Source: Lumbricus terrestris (Eukaryota; Annelida; Clitellata; Crassiclitellata; Lumbricidae). From it: 64,000 nucleotides of DNA. Of the stretch, positions 1 to 11,724 are shown in pieces. Location of the stretch: the NCBI GenBank assembly GCA_949752735.1, contig OX457052.1:10953612-11017611 (forward strand). Reading direction: 5' to 3'. The notes beneath the pieces were generated by a model. It was not told where the DNA came from. It worked only from the letters and a program-made list of their open reading frames with translations, and did not search any database. Each line of letters begins with the position of its first letter. Position 1 is the stretch's first letter. Both the position numbers and the translations under genes were made by a program.

Positions 1-122
1 TCATCAGCATCGTCATCGCCATCAGCATCATCATCATCAGCAGCAGCAGCAGCGTCAGCGTCATCGTCATCGTCATCGTCATCATCATCATCAGCATCAG
101 CATCATCAGCAGCAGCATTAAC
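1..122. repeat. Trinucleotide (TCA/GCA-type) microsatellite
   Basis: Imperfect run of TCA, GTC and GCA triplets starting at the first base of the window, so its left boundary is not seen. No gene is evident. Confidence 0.9.
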
Positions 123-267
123 GCGCAGTCGCTTAATCTCAACCATGCAGTGGCAGAGGCAGGCCAATCTATTTCCTCGTCGGAGATGTGTCGTGTCCAC
201 ATTACCATCACACTTCTCTCTATACATGCATATGTGTGACTGTGCGTCTCTGGTTCTGTCTTTGTCT

Positions 268-665
268 TCGTTTCTGTCTCTCTCCATCTCTCTTGTATCA
301 TCGTCTGCCTGTCTGTCTCTGTCTGTCTTGTATCCCTGTCTGTCTGCCACTCTATGGTTTCTATCTGTCTCTCTCTCCTTGTCTCTCTGTCTGCCTCTTT
401 GCCTGTCTATCTGCCCCTCTCCTTGTTTTCTTTTCTGCCTATGACATTTTCTATGCCTCTCTCTCTGTCTCTCTCTGTCTCTCTCTGTCTCTCTCTGTCT
501 CTCTGTCTCTCTCTCTCTCTCTCTTCTATCTCTATGCTTTTATATTTCCTTGTCTTTCATTCTCCTCTCTGCTTTTCTATCTGTACACCTGTCTGTCTGC
601 TTCTCTGTCTCTCTGCCTGTATTTGTCTCTTTGTCCCTCTATGTCTCATTGACTGTCTGTTTGTT
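268..665. repeat. Pyrimidine-rich TCTG/TCTC low-complexity tract
   Basis: About 400 bp of CTGTCT and CTCT units. It keeps several frames open as Leu/Ser/Cys-rich translations, an effect of composition and not a gene. Confidence 0.9.
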
Positions 666-1254
666 TCTCTTCTGCACACTAGGTGGCGGTATTGGCATTG
701 ACGTCATAGCCTTAGCCCTGCGCAGCCACAGACGGGGGAATGGCGGGGGAGTTGGTCTAATGGACGCAAGAAGGAAGAAAAGACGGTGCCTTATATAGAC
801 GATGAACGCGTGCACATGTCCACACAAATGCACATGCACACTCATGCATACACAGGCATACATTTGTACACACAGACGCATACAAAAGCGTTCAGAGACC
901 GGCCTCAAGAAAATACACATAATGTATAATTGCAGCATGCACGGAACACAATCACACCCACGTGCGCACACGCGCACATCCGCTAATGCTGATTAGAAGC
1001 CAACTTCCGGTTAGTAAAACACATAAGCGAACAGACAGGCGCTACAAAAAGGTTGTCAATAAGTAGGTCGATATGTTGTGCGTCATCGCGTGGCCTAGAT
1101 TAGGCGGAAAAGCAAAATATAGAAAGCACAATGAATTATTATGAGGTAAAGCGAGAGATGAGAGACGCTGAGGAAATTAAGGAAACCAATGCAAAGGAAC
1201 GTAATAGCATATATACGCGTTCATCGTCTATATATATATATATATATATATATG

Positions 1255-1292
<38 letters not shown>

Positions 1293-1434
1293 TAAATAAG
1301 AGGTGAAGCAAGGCAAGCTACCAGGCTATAACGTATATGGTAAGCTAAGGTAGTCACATCAGACTCACATGCGTTGCAATACATGCATGCTTCTACCTGT
1401 AGGCTCTAATGAGCATAAGCTCGCCAGTGACGTA
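666..1434. other. Noncoding stretch with a (TA)n microsatellite
   Basis: CA-rich scattered repeats (about 810-980) and an interrupted (TA)n tract at about 1229-1290. I see no coding exon here. Confidence 0.6.
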
Positions 1435-1640
1435 GACAAGGGAGGTTTCGGCGGTTTCGGCCCCCCCCATTGGCTTAGGAAAAAGTTTTTAAAGGTTATT
1501 TATCCACTTAAAGAAGAAAAACAAAGCAATTGCTTGTAGTAGCAATTGTTTTTCTTACTCTATTCCCTTTGTTGCTTTATCCCCTTTTTATTTACTGTAA
1601 TACTGTTGGATTAGTGTCAGAAAAGGCATCCGGCCAGGCC
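1435..1640. mobile_element. Truncated copy of the 2747-2998 DNA element, inverted
   Basis: Starts with the same kind of terminus (CAGTGACGTAGACAAGG) and repeats the body of the 2747-2998 element in the opposite orientation, including the AGCAATTGTTTTTCTTA block and the GGCATCCGGCCAGGCC block. The other terminal repeat is missing, so this copy is 3' truncated near 1640. Confidence 0.65.
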
Positions 1641-2109
1641 AAAACCTTGAAGAAAAAGTATAACCTGCAAAATTCAGATACTGGATGCGCCATGAGACAA
1701 TACACATGCAAAAGCGTGTCTGGCGTCGGAACACAATAATATTCACCTCGAGATTAGTGGCTGGTAGACCAGACAATAAAATAGGCTACTTGCAGATCGG
1801 AGGCCGAAGAAGCTGCGGTAGACGATCGAGACAACCAGATGTAACAGGTGGTAATACTTATCAGCGGCAATCACATAGGCCTACATATGGTACCAGACGT
1901 ATAGTGTCGGCCTGCTTCAGAAAGAAAAATGATGCCTGCAAATATTTACACTATCCGATCCTACCCAGATTACGTAAGCCTATTTTCTAGCCATGCGCTC
2001 TCTCATACGCATGCATGAATTAAACTTCGGCCCAATTTGGTAGACCGGTCTATTTATTTAGGTGAACAAGTAAATATAACACACATATAGCCTATTTATG
2101 CGTTTATGT

Positions 2110-2400
2110 ATGTACGTAGGTGCACATGTGTGCGTGTGCGTGTGCGTGTGCGTGCGTGTGTATGTGTGTGCGTGTGCGTGCGTGTGTATGTGTGTGCGTG
2201 TGTTTGTATGTATGTATGTATGTATGTATGTATGTATGTATGTATGTATGTATGTATGTATGTATGTATGTATGTATGTATGCATGTATTCATGCATGTG
2301 CGTATGTTATATGTGTATATGCAATGTGTGTGCATGTAGGTATGTATGCAAAGCCTCTTTTTAAAAGCATGAGCGAATGAATGAATGTATATATGCATGT
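2110..2400. repeat. (TG)n / (TGTA)n compound microsatellite
   Basis: GTGTGC repeats run into about 22 TGTA units (roughly 2207-2281), followed by degenerate TGCATGTA. It creates meaningless Cys/Met/Tyr/Val and Tyr/Ile/His/Thr frames. Confidence 0.95.
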
Positions 2401-2746
2401 ATGTGACTGTTCGAGTCATGTCGCCCAAAATATGCCAATAATATATGCTTAGGTCTTATTGGAGTTTTATGGTTTTAAGCCTCAATCTCGGTTTCGGTCT
2501 CTGCCTCGGTCTCGAGATATTTCGAGACAGAGTTGTTAATGTCTTGGTGTCGGCCTTGGAGCTGACTACCCCGGCCTCAGTCCTCGTCGTCACCTCTTGA
2601 CTCTTGGTTGCTGTCTTCAGACGAAAGTCTGGTTTTTTCGGGCTCTGTAGAGTTGTTGCGCAACCCAGGCTGTCTCTAAAAACCCCTTGAAGATGTCTAG
2701 GTTGAATAAACGCTGACAACCATTGCGCTGAAATTTTTCCTGTACC

Positions 2747-2998
2747 CAGTGGCGTAGCCAGGAATTTATGATGGGAATCATGGGGGGGGATTATGGCCTG
2801 GCCGGATGCCCTTTCTGACACCAGCCCAACAGTATTATAGCAAATAAAAAGGGAATAAAGTAAGAAAAATAATTGTTACTACAAGCAATTGTTTTGTTTT
2901 TCTTATTTAAGTGGATAGGCTAAATAACCTTTTAAAAAACTCTTTTCTTAGGCCAATGGGGGGTTTATCCCCCGAAACCCCCCTTGTCTATGCCACTG
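2747..2998. mobile_element. hAT-like MITE, 252 bp, with 8-bp target duplication
   Basis: The left end CAGTGGCGTAGCCAGG and the right end GTCTATGCCACTG are inverted repeats. CCTGTACC stands directly outside both ends (2739-2746 and 2999-3006). An 8-bp target duplication with CAGTG-type ends is the hAT pattern. It has no coding capacity, and a second inverted copy lies at 1435-1640. Confidence 0.85.
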
Positions 2999-3023
2999 CC
3001 TGTACCGATTTCATCGGCTTAAC

Positions 3024-3946
3024 CATAGCATAGATGTTTAAAAACGATGAAAATAAAATACGGAAAAACGTGGGTTTTTTCGAAAAATAAAAAACGACAA
3101 AAAACGATAAGAAACGGAAACGGAAATTGATTTGCCTTTGTTACATCTGAAACTTCATTTTAAGCTTAAAAACCTTGCCTATGCAATTTTATCTTAATCT
3201 GCAAATAACACAACTTTATTATTAGGCCAAATTAATTGGTATAAGTAAGCTTAACATTAATCTACCACAGCCATTTTTTTCTTATAACTTTTTAAATATG
3301 AAATTCAGAAAAATTAAAGGTATTGAAATCTTTTCAAATTTAAATTGTAAACATAAGTCCACATAAGTTCATGCTGATCGACGTAGCGCAATTAAAATCT
3401 AATCAGAAGCAACGACCATGATAGATATGTAGGCCTAGGCCTACTAAATTATAAATTTCAAATTTAAATTGTAAGCATTAGGTCTAGTCCACATTATAAG
3501 TTCATGCTAATCGACATAACGCAATTAAAATCTAATCAGAAGCAAAGACCCTAGATGTGTACTAAATTATAGGCTATGTTGTACATTTGTACTTAAAATT
3601 GTTACTTATAAATATTGATTATAGGCCCAAGAATTTCATATAAAAATAACTTTTATAAATTTCATTTCTTGTAGGGACCTACTACATGCATTTCTCAAAT
3701 GATGACTTAAACAACTATTACATAATGACACTATAATAGTTAGCTGAATGCTTGATATTATGGTAAAAACGTATGGAATATCAGAAAAAATTAAATTAAG
3801 GAAAATAATAATGAACAGTAAATAAATAAATAAAGTAACATACAAAATATAAAAAACGATAACAAGCGATGCGGAAAATAAAAACCGAAAAAACGACGTT
3901 TCTTGGGAAAGAATAAAAAACGGGAAAAACTTTTTTTACAACTATG
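3024..3946. mobile_element. AT-rich non-autonomous DNA element, 923 bp
   Basis: Ends CATAG/CTATG with A/T-rich subterminal GGAAAAAACG-type motifs in opposite orientation at both sides. The flanks GGCTTAAC (3016-3023) and GGTTTAAC (3947-3954) match at 7 of 8 bases, read as an old 8-bp target duplication. Inside, a unit of about 115 bp occurs twice in direct order (roughly 3338-3455 and 3456-3565), each copy holding TTCATGCT, CAATTAAAATCTAATCAG and AGCAA. No transposase is seen. Confidence 0.55.
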
Positions 3947-3954
3947 GGTTTAAC

Positions 3955-5449
3955 TAGTAAGTTCCCTAGACATCTTACATTTACCAATTATATGATGTCA
4001 ATGGCGAGTTCATGGCGCTAAACACATCGGAGGTTAGGAAAAGCTTCTTTTCTCGTTAACACTGATATATAGCCTAGGCTGTGAAAAGAGATAGTTTAAA
4101 ATAGCATTTAAAATAATTTATTTGGATTTTGTACCAGTGAAAAAAATAATCATAATAGTTATAGTAGAATTGAAGTCAAGGGCAAATAAAACGTATAGGA
4201 AACGTAATCATTGAATTTCATAGCGACAGTCTGAAAATCTCGGTGCTGCATGCATTGTGACGTCACAATGCATGCAGCCATTGAACGAAGCTGACGCACT
4301 TTTTATGTGCATAAAAACAAACAGCTGCATTTGCTTCCTTAGTCCAAATCCAGACCAAAATCTTACCTACACACACTCAAGATGTGTAGGGAAGCGGTCA
4401 TTGGCTTCCAATTAATACGATCAAATGTTAAGGAATTAGTAGAAACCTGATCTTTCTGTAAGACTAACTTCTTTTGCTGAGTAGTTAGGATTATACTCTG
4501 TGAACTAATCTGAAAACATCTGTGGTCGTTCTGTCTAACAAGTTACGGAAATTGCGAAATCAGAACTATTTCGCAAACACAGATCAATTTCGACTCAAAC
4601 GACTGAGAGCTGATGATCAATCTATGTAGCGAATTCTGCCGGATTTTCTAGCTAGACCAATCTAGTCTCTAGCCTAGGGTTTATAATAATTTATTAGAAA
4701 GCCTTAAATGAAAACCTGCGTGGTTTCTCGTAGGTTTTTCAGATATGGTTTTTAAGTGTTAAGGCTTAATTTAGGGCCAATAGTTCCTTGTGTTAGGGTT
4801 AGCAGACATAGCAAGGACTTGGATTTGTTTCTGAAATATAATTATGGATAAAGGAAACGCTAGAATAAGTTTAATTAAGGGTTATTTGTGTAAATTGAGA
4901 TTAGCTTGATCAGTTCATTATCTGCCAACTCCAGTTATAAGGACCTCCTCTGCGGGCATGTGCGGATGTCCCCTAGGCTATATGTATATCGGCGAATAAT
5001 CTCAGTCGTTGAAGTCAAGAAGGTCCAAAAAACTACCAACTACCTCAGTTGACTGTAAGATATCACACAACTACTATCTGTCCAACGACTATCGTTTGCT
5101 AATGTTATTTCCTATTCTTAACATCTGTCTTCCAAGCGAAAGAACTGAAATTAATTCGCGCAGTAGCAATGGAAAAGGATCGTCTGCTGGACATGCGCAC
5201 TAGAGAGCCGGTTCGAAGGAGACGAGGAAAAATGGCCGTCTAAAGAAGACTGTTCGTGCGGTGCAGTGGCGCGGCGACCCTTTCCAATTGTGGGTCCCTG
5301 CATCTATAATGGCCTACCATTAAACTTGCGATGGATGGTTAGGTAAACGTGTCTGATTTGTATAAGTCGCTCAAATATCACTTTGTTTGGCTGTTGCTTC
5401 AGGGCTGAGAGCGCTTATGTGTAGTACGCTTGAAAAGACGCTATATAAA
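3955..5449. other. Noncoding stretch, mostly unique AT-rich DNA
   Basis: Apart from the 34-bp palindrome at 4245-4278 and a LINE-type tail (GACGCTATATAAATTG) ending near 5450, I see no exon or element boundary here. Confidence 0.5.
4245..4278. promoter_or_regulatory. Perfect 34-bp palindrome centred on a CRE octamer
   Basis: The two 17-bp halves are exact reverse complements and the centre reads TGACGTCA, the cAMP-response-element octamer bound by bZIP dimers. The outer part alternates TGCATGCA. A hairpin or a dimer binding site are both possible; no nearby gene start was found. Confidence 0.45.
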
Positions 5450-7518
5450 TTGAAGGGCTTGGAGCAATAACAAGGTAAGTCGACATACCTATGTCTTGCG
5501 AAACAGTATGCCACCGTGAGCGGAAGATGGTAATCTATAAACCCTATGAATTTGGTACAGATCTGAATAGTTTTGAGCGCTGTTTTTCAAAAAACGTTAT
5601 GTCGACATAACATGTTATTGCGCACCCGACAGAGTTCGACCATAACTCTAATGCAATATCAGGGTATGACAACATACACTGGCGTGTTTTCTTGCAAACT
5701 TTATATTAGCGCCAGTGCAATAATGAGGTTATTTGACATAACCTGTTATTGCTCCCACTTTCGTTTGAATTGGGCTATGCCCGTGCTATCAAGAATAGTG
5801 TATGTTGTGTTACCGTACACCACAACGGCGCACGTGACAGTGAATTTATAATGATCCGACATTTTTATTGAGATCAGTACTGTTGTAACCTATGCGAAAA
5901 TGAATCGTGAATAACTATTTGCTTCGTTAGGTCGTAAATTTTTCTACAGTCTCTAACAAACAACAGAGGTTGGTAAGGTGTTGTTTCGAGATATTATGTT
6001 TGATGGTTTAGGCAATAGGCCTACGTTTAATACTCAATTTGGCATTGTGTATCGTCGACTTAAATCTACGCTCGACAGTCTAGGCTACCCAGAGCTGAAA
6101 GTGGTTTGAAAAAGTTGCCGGGTCTGAGTAAAACAACGGAATTTTTGTTTTGACCTGAAAACTTTTCTGACGACCTTTTTTAAGTCAATCGCACCGAATT
6201 TTCTATAAACTCATTAAACTGTACCAATTTCTTTCAGGATTTCGTAATTGGTATAGTCACAGTGTGACTGTTAAATATTTGACTCGGCTGACGGGCTGAG
6301 ACCCGACAGCGGCAGGTCACGAAAATCGATGCCGGGTCGCAGACCCGAATTGACACTGCTCACTTTCAGCCCTGAGGCTACCTCATGAAACGAAATGAGT
6401 CGGCCATATGTCAATGCCAAATCAACCTCTTCCTATTATTATCTCGTCTTAATTTCACACGACCATGATACGAATCAACCCGAAGACGCGCAAAAGCCTA
6501 GGTCTAACAATCGTCCCGAATTCGCTGGGACAGTTCCAGAATTGACACTTTGTGCCTCGTGTCCCGGATTGATCCCAGATTGCCTCTGAATTTTGTGTAG
6601 ATTTTATCTTCACCAACAGTACTGCTCTTATTTTCACACACTTAGCTGGCGCTGGGTTGAAGTATTAAAAACTTTACTACCCACTCCCCAAGCGTAGGTG
6701 CTATCATTCCAACGCTTTTTGACAAAGATTGTTATAGTATTAAAAATGATTTGCGAGTCTCACAATCGCAACAGCCTAGCACCAAGTGTATTAAAGATGA
6801 ACAGTTGGCAAACGTTGATTTCAACACAATATGTGCTGCTGAAAGATAAATTTTTACTTTTTCAGCTTTAGAGGTTAAGAAATCATTACGAGAAGCAGAT
6901 GCAGTTTCGGTTGATCAAATTTTTTATTGATGAATCCAATGAAATGTTGAAACAAAATGATGATGGCTCTTATTTTGTAAAAATGAAAAGTCTGAACCGC
7001 GATACAAAGATCTGATATTGCATACAATTTCTACGGTTATGTCATTAAAACGTCATGTCACACTGCTTTTGAATATTTTATATCTCGACAGTACTACAGT
7101 TATGGTGACTTACAATCTTCTTGCACGATTCTCGAACTGTGTAATAGAGACAGTTTGGTGCAATAACAAGGTATGTCGACTTATACCACATAATATGTGT
7201 GGTATTGCAGCTGCTAGAAAACACTTTGTCGACATAACCTGTTATTGCACCAGAAATTATACCAATGACGGAGTATTCATGCTGCAATAACACGATATGA
7301 AGCAAAATGTGTAAAAAATAATAATAATTTCATATTTCGCACCGTATAATGTGACAATTTCGTTAAAAACTATTTTAAGGAACACATTGCTCAAAACAGC
7401 TTGTTGATATGTTGTCAAATGGTTTAGATACAGCAGTTTGAAGCTGTAAATCTTTGAAGTCGATTTCCCAACATTCATGATTTTCGACATACCTTGTTAT
7501 TGCTCCAAGCCCTTCAAT
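5450..7518. mobile_element. Composite element with GGAGCAATAACAAGG inverted ends
   Basis: The left end TTGAAGGGCTTGGAGCAATA (from 5450) returns inverted at 7497-7518 (TATTGCTCCAAGCCCTTCAA). Inside are further copies of a GCAATAACA(A/G)GGTTATGTCGAC module in both orientations, near 5590, 5740, 7165, 7240 and 7285. Another unpaired copy is near 9291. The module GTTATGTCGACATAAC is itself palindromic. No transposase is seen. Confidence 0.5.
6090..6374. mobile_element. hAT-like MITE, 285 bp, with perfect 8-bp target duplication
   Basis: Inverted ends CAGAGCTGAAAGTGG and CACTTTCAGCCCTG. AGGCTACC lies immediately outside both (6082-6089 and 6375-6382). It has no coding capacity and lies inside the 5450-7518 composite, so it inserted later. 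Confidence 0.85.
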
Positions 7519-7711
7519 TATCGGAATGAATTAGTAAAAATGAATAAAAGTGTAGCGTTTATAATGCTTCTTAACAAATAAACTAATGAACTGTTTAATA
7601 TTTAATCCTAGGTAGAAGTTAAGCCAATCAATTGACTGACGTATTTGAATAATTAATTAATGACTAGATGTAGGGAGGTAGGGTTGGGCAGTCTTTTCAG
7701 CCACAACAACG

Positions 7712-7732
7712 CGTGTCCGGGTACAGCTAGTT
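7712..7732 (+). mobile_element. Possible Helitron-like 3' end
   Basis: Ends GTCCGGGTACAGCTAG followed by TTTT. The same GC hairpin-like motif plus CAGCTAG recurs at 21297-21322 and 28268-28301. CTAG ends preceded by a GC-rich hairpin fit the Helitron CTRR terminus; the 5' end is not identified. Confidence 0.35.
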
Positions 7733-7769
7733 TTATAAATAAATTATAATCCTATTTATTTATTTCTTG

Positions 7770-7930
7770 CATTTGCTATAGCGCCCTTCAAGCTTCCTGC
7801 TCAGAGGCTCAGGCGCTCCCAACTAGAGGGCGGACACTGCATCGGAATTTCACGTCGACGCGCACAAGCAATTGCGAGTGAAGGACTTGCTCGTCCATAT
7901 CCGCGGCGGCTCAAGGTGAATTCGAACCTG
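7770..7930 (-). mobile_element. tRNA-derived SINE, degraded copy
   Basis: Aligns by eye with the SINEs at 22.0-22.8 kb: the 3' end TATAGCGCCCTTCAAGC, the core TCGGAATTTCACG, GCAATTGCGAGTGAAGGACT, and the B-box region AATTCGAACCTGG, all reverse complement. The tRNA-like head is truncated near 7930. Confidence 0.75.
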
Positions 7931-8260
7931 GACAAATTAATATCTCAATTCTTATCAATCTGTCACATAGATTGTTATATCGCTTCTTCAAGATCGCTTC
8001 TTCAAGATCACTACTCAGATGCGCTCCCAACGCAGAAGTTTTGCGTAAGTAGTATGTAATTCGATGAGTGGGTGAGTGGATGGGTGAGTGGGTTTCGGGT
8101 GAGTGGTCTGATTGACTGAGTGAGTAAGTATGTGAGTGAATCATCTGAATAGGTTTTGCGTGGGCGAGGACAGGTGTATATGGGGGTCCGAATGAGTGAG
8201 TGGATGGGTGAATGGATTTTGATGTGGGGTGTGTTTGACGAATTAATTCTTGGATGATGA

Positions 8261-8350
8261 ATTAATAGATGGATGAATGGATGGATGTATATGGACGGAT
8301 GGATGGACGGATGGATGGATGTATGGACGGATGGATGGATGGACGGATGG
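8261..8350. repeat. (GGAT)n microsatellite
   Basis: GGATGGAT/GGACGGAT units over about 90 bp, flanked by looser GTGAGTGGATG repeats from about 8060. Confidence 0.9.
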
Positions 8351-8720
8351 ACGTTTGGATGTTTCCGTTTTTATGGATGGAATAGGTGTGCATGAATTTA
8401 TGTATATAAAAATATAGAATATATATAATTATATATTAGGCTATATATAATAATATAATATATAGCTCATATATATATATATAGCTCTACAAACCCACCG
8501 GATTGGTTGTTGTGGTGAGTCACCGAGGAGTAGATGAATGAGTGATATGATGAATGGGTGTTTGGTGGGTGCACAGGATAGGCGTTTTGTCGGGTGTGGG
8601 GGTTGGATGCACGACGGGCAGAGACGGTCAAAGAATATCACACGACCGTTGATATTGCGTAGTCAGCTGCAGCTACTTTATATGTTTTATACGCTAATTG
8701 AATGCCATTCCATTTGCCAC

Positions 8721-9113
8721 CTGTGAAGCGTAGGGATATTTCGTTGCCATGACTACCATCACGGTTCCCGTAGCAACCGACGACTCGACTAATTCCGTCG
8801 CCTCTGCGGATGACGTTGACTGTCTGCCCTTCATAGCCACACTAAGACTATGACTAGCCACCGAGAATGGTGGGGGAGGTGGGGTGTAGTTGGGTAGGGG
8901 GAAGACGGGTGTCGGGTGCATACAAATGGTGGGTGCGCTGTGCATGGTGTCGTCCCCCGTTGAGGCTGTACGCATCACCAACCGATGACGGTGTGGCAGG
9001 CGTGGAATAAGCGTCTCTTCATTAATGGATAATTGTTTGACGGAATGAGCGGGAGGATCAGAGACGCTGGAAGGGCATTCCAGCGATCGATGGAGTGACT
9101 CGATCAATTCATC
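8721..9113 (-). CDS. Candidate internal exon, Pro/Ser/Thr-rich
   Basis: The minus strand is open for 131 codons between a possible acceptor (TTCTGGAAG, ending 9114) and a good donor (CACAG|GTGGCA at 8721). The length is 393 bp, so both borders are phase 0. The translation starts DELIESLHRSLECPSS, contains a proline run (YTPPPPPF) and ends KYPYASQ. GC content is higher than in the flanking DNA. I recognise no domain. The acceptor has a weak pyrimidine tract and the neighbouring exons were not found, so a chance ORF is possible. Confidence 0.3.
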
Positions 9114-9119
9114 CTTCCA

Positions 9120-9395
9120 GAATATTATTCATTCATTCATTCATTCGTTTATCAATCAATCAATTAATCAATCAATTAATCAATCAATCAAGCAATCAAT
9201 CAAGCAATCAAGCTATCAAGCAATAAATCAATCAATAAATCAATCAATCAATCATTCAATTTGTTGTTTTATTGTAGCCATTCGTAGATGCAATAACAGG
9301 TTATGACAATAAAGTTTCTGTGGTTACAAAACGAAGGGCCTAGAAAGGATCGAAGATGATTGATTGATTGATCAATTGATTGATTCATTCATTCA
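9120..9395. repeat. (AATC)n/(ATTC)n tracts around a GCAATAACAGG module
   Basis: CATTCATTC, CAATCAATC and inverted TGATTGATTG tracts flank GCAATAACAGGTTATGACAA at about 9291-9310, the same terminal module as in the 5450-7518 element. Confidence 0.7.
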
Positions 9396-9444
9396 TACGA
9401 TACGATAATTACGCTCATGACAGTTTGTCACTCCGCATGTTCGT

Positions 9445-9588
9445 CAGTGCATAAAGTGTATACAAAGAAGTGCCTTGACGCTCCTCACCTTTCCAAGCTG
9501 TGCTGGCCAATAAGTGGCAGGACGGCATTCATATTTTAAAATAAGTGCACGGACGCCGTCCGTGACCGTCCAGCCACACTTTATGCCA
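9445..9588. mobile_element. MITE of the CAGTGCATAAAGTG family, copy 1
   Basis: Ends CAGTGCATAAAGTG and CACTTTATGCC, with an interior GGACGCCGTCC motif. It shares body sequence (CAATAAGTGGCAGGACGGC) with the copies at 26189-26391 and 30472-30655. This copy is shorter and lacks a clear target duplication. Confidence 0.6.
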
Positions 9589-10191
9589 TGATGTTCGTTT
9601 AATGTAGGCCTGTGCTCCACTGTAGGTTTCACAGGCACCAGGGCTGTTTTTAAGGGAATTTCAGAACTGCACAATCTCGTCTTTCCCTTCCCATCCTCCA
9701 TGGTAAATTACTTCCAATCGGGGGGGGGCAATGACCTCTTTTGCTAGTTTTCACTGTACATAGCTGCTTCCACAACTGCACAAATGCACTTAGAATTGCA
9801 CATTTTGTGTACAATTGCACGTTAAAAAAGCCCTAACAGGCACTGTAGAAATGCTTTGTATTGATAGCAGGCATATTCTAAGATGCGGCATATGTCGTCA
9901 GCCTTTCACCTTTTCAGATAGGCTATATAGTGCGTTTTGTCAATTGAAAATTAGTGTGGACAACACTATAGCAGCTGTGTCCATTGAGCCAGATAATTAA
10001 TAACCTATTATTTGTTTCGATTGAGCGCCTGTGAATAAGCTGACTCCACGACTTAGCTTTTGTGGGCGCTGTAGAAATTCCGAGTTTAGGCCTATGATTA
10101 CAATTACGATTCTATCTAATGACGGCATAATAAACTACCAAGATTGGCATGAAAGCGCGTATGTAGGACTTTATATGAATTTATATAGGAC

Positions 10192-11381
10192 CAGGCCCGC
10201 CGACAGAAATTCCGGGCCCCTGGGCTGAGCAGTTACGGGCCCCAAACTATCTTTAGACTTATTGAGCAAATTTACACAAAACAAATAAAAATAACAATAG
10301 TCGGGGTATGATTGTACGCTGATGCTTGCATTTATAATTTTAATCAATTCTTAATGTCAAGAATTTAATTTTCAAATAATATGATATATAGTCAACAAGC
10401 AACCTATCTGGATTTAACTGCAACAATATCTCTTATAATAAACTTGTAATTCTCCATCTTGTCTGCGAGCCTAAAAAATACACTTCGGAAATGCTCTTTC
10501 TACATCGCCTGGAAAATTGTACGAATGTCTTGGAGGACCGTAAATTTTAAGCTTTATAGCAGCCTATTTAGTCTCAATCGTTTGTGTATAGGCCTAAATG
10601 AGGGCCTTGGCAGCAGAGTGCCAACATCAAAACAATGCCTCTTTACAGTGTCCATAATTTCAGCATTTTCATCATTCTTATTTATAATCTCTTCATTTGG
10701 AATTAAGATATTAACACCACAAACTTCATTTTCATCCATTCAGTATGTACGATCATCATGCAGGCACGTTTAATTCACTATATGTAGAATCAACCGATGT
10801 GGGAGTATAGGCCTAATTATAGCCTATTGGCTTTGATTGCCTTCTTTTGAGATTCTGACTTGAGATACTGTGTGACTGTACCGGGGTATAAGCTTACCAA
10901 CGTTTGTCTTTTCAAACTTATTAGCCTTTTCTTTTTGTCTTTGTGCTCCAGATTTGTGTTTATAAAATACTCTATCGTTGCGAGAGAAATTTGTCATTCA
11001 GATTTTTGTTCACTTGTGATTGAAATCAGACAACGCGTAAATTAGCAAAAGAACGTTCTGAGACGGAAGTGAGCGTGTTCTTTGGCAAAACACTGATAAC
11101 TAAGATAATGGACAGTTGCCTGTAACTTTAACAGTTGTAGCAGTATAACAGTAATAGCATATTAGGCTCTATTTAAAACAACATAAATCAGAAACAATAG
11201 GCTAAGTAATATGAGGGAGTATAGGTTGGGCCCGCCGCCCGTAATCAACATTTGAAAGTATAATAATTTATAATGAAACATAGGCCTATTATAATCACTG
11301 TAGCCCGGGCCCCCTCCGGGCCCCTAAAAGTCGCCGGGCCCCTGGGCATTTGCCCCCCTGCCCCCCCTCTCGGCGGGCCTG
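10192..11381. mobile_element. hAT-like element, 1190 bp, with perfect 8-bp target duplication
   Basis: Inverted ends CAGGCCCGCCG / CGGCGGGCCTG. TATAGGAC lies at both flanks (10184-10191 and 11382-11389). Subterminal GGGCCCCTGGGC repeats occur on both sides. The interior has no long ORF that I can match to a transposase, so I call it non-autonomous or decayed. Confidence 0.8.
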
Positions 11382-11450
11382 TATAGGACCAATTAATGTA
11401 TGTAGGCTATGCATAAAAATTATAATTGATTAATTAATAACTACTATGGA

Positions 11451-11716
11451 CTCAAGACCGTAGCCGGGGCTTGATTTGGGGGGTATTTCTTCAGTTTCCC
11501 GTCAAAAACTGCTGACCTTTTTAGTCATCCGGCCGAAATATTCACCAATTGTCACCAATTAATTCTATTTTTTTACATTTTCCATTTTGGGGGTGTTTTC
11601 ATGGTTTTATTTCATGTCTTTACATCACGTGCTCGTAAATGCATTCTATTTTTTTATATTTTCCATTTGGGGGGGGGGGTGTTCAAGCACCAAAAATACC
11701 CCAAGCTACGGCCTTG
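11451..11716. mobile_element. hAT-like MITE (AAGGCCGTAG family), 266 bp
   Basis: Left CTCAAGACCGTAGCC and right GCTACGGCCTTG are inverted. ACTATGGA flanks both sides exactly (11443-11450 and 11717-11724). Inside are TTTTTAGTCATC and CATTCTATTTTTTTA blocks that reappear in the larger family member at 42281-44287. Confidence 0.85.
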
Positions 11717-11724
11717 ACTATGGA

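Noticed and set aside
188..701. Leu/Ser/Cys-rich ORFs in the left CT-rich tract (also 27166-27597, 29801-30115 and 31906-32151)
   Set aside because: Composition artefacts of CT/GA repeats.
2058..2428. Open frames of Cys/Met/Tyr/Val or Ile/His/Thr/Tyr repeats (also at 40180-40480 and 41128-41500)
   Set aside because: They are the translations of (TGTA)n microsatellites in every frame; there is no splice site, start context or non-repeat sequence to support a protein.
2456..2821. 121-residue Arg/Lys/Thr-rich minus ORF
   Set aside because: It overlaps the MITE at 2747-2998 and a TCGGTCTCG-type simple repeat; no start context or splice support.
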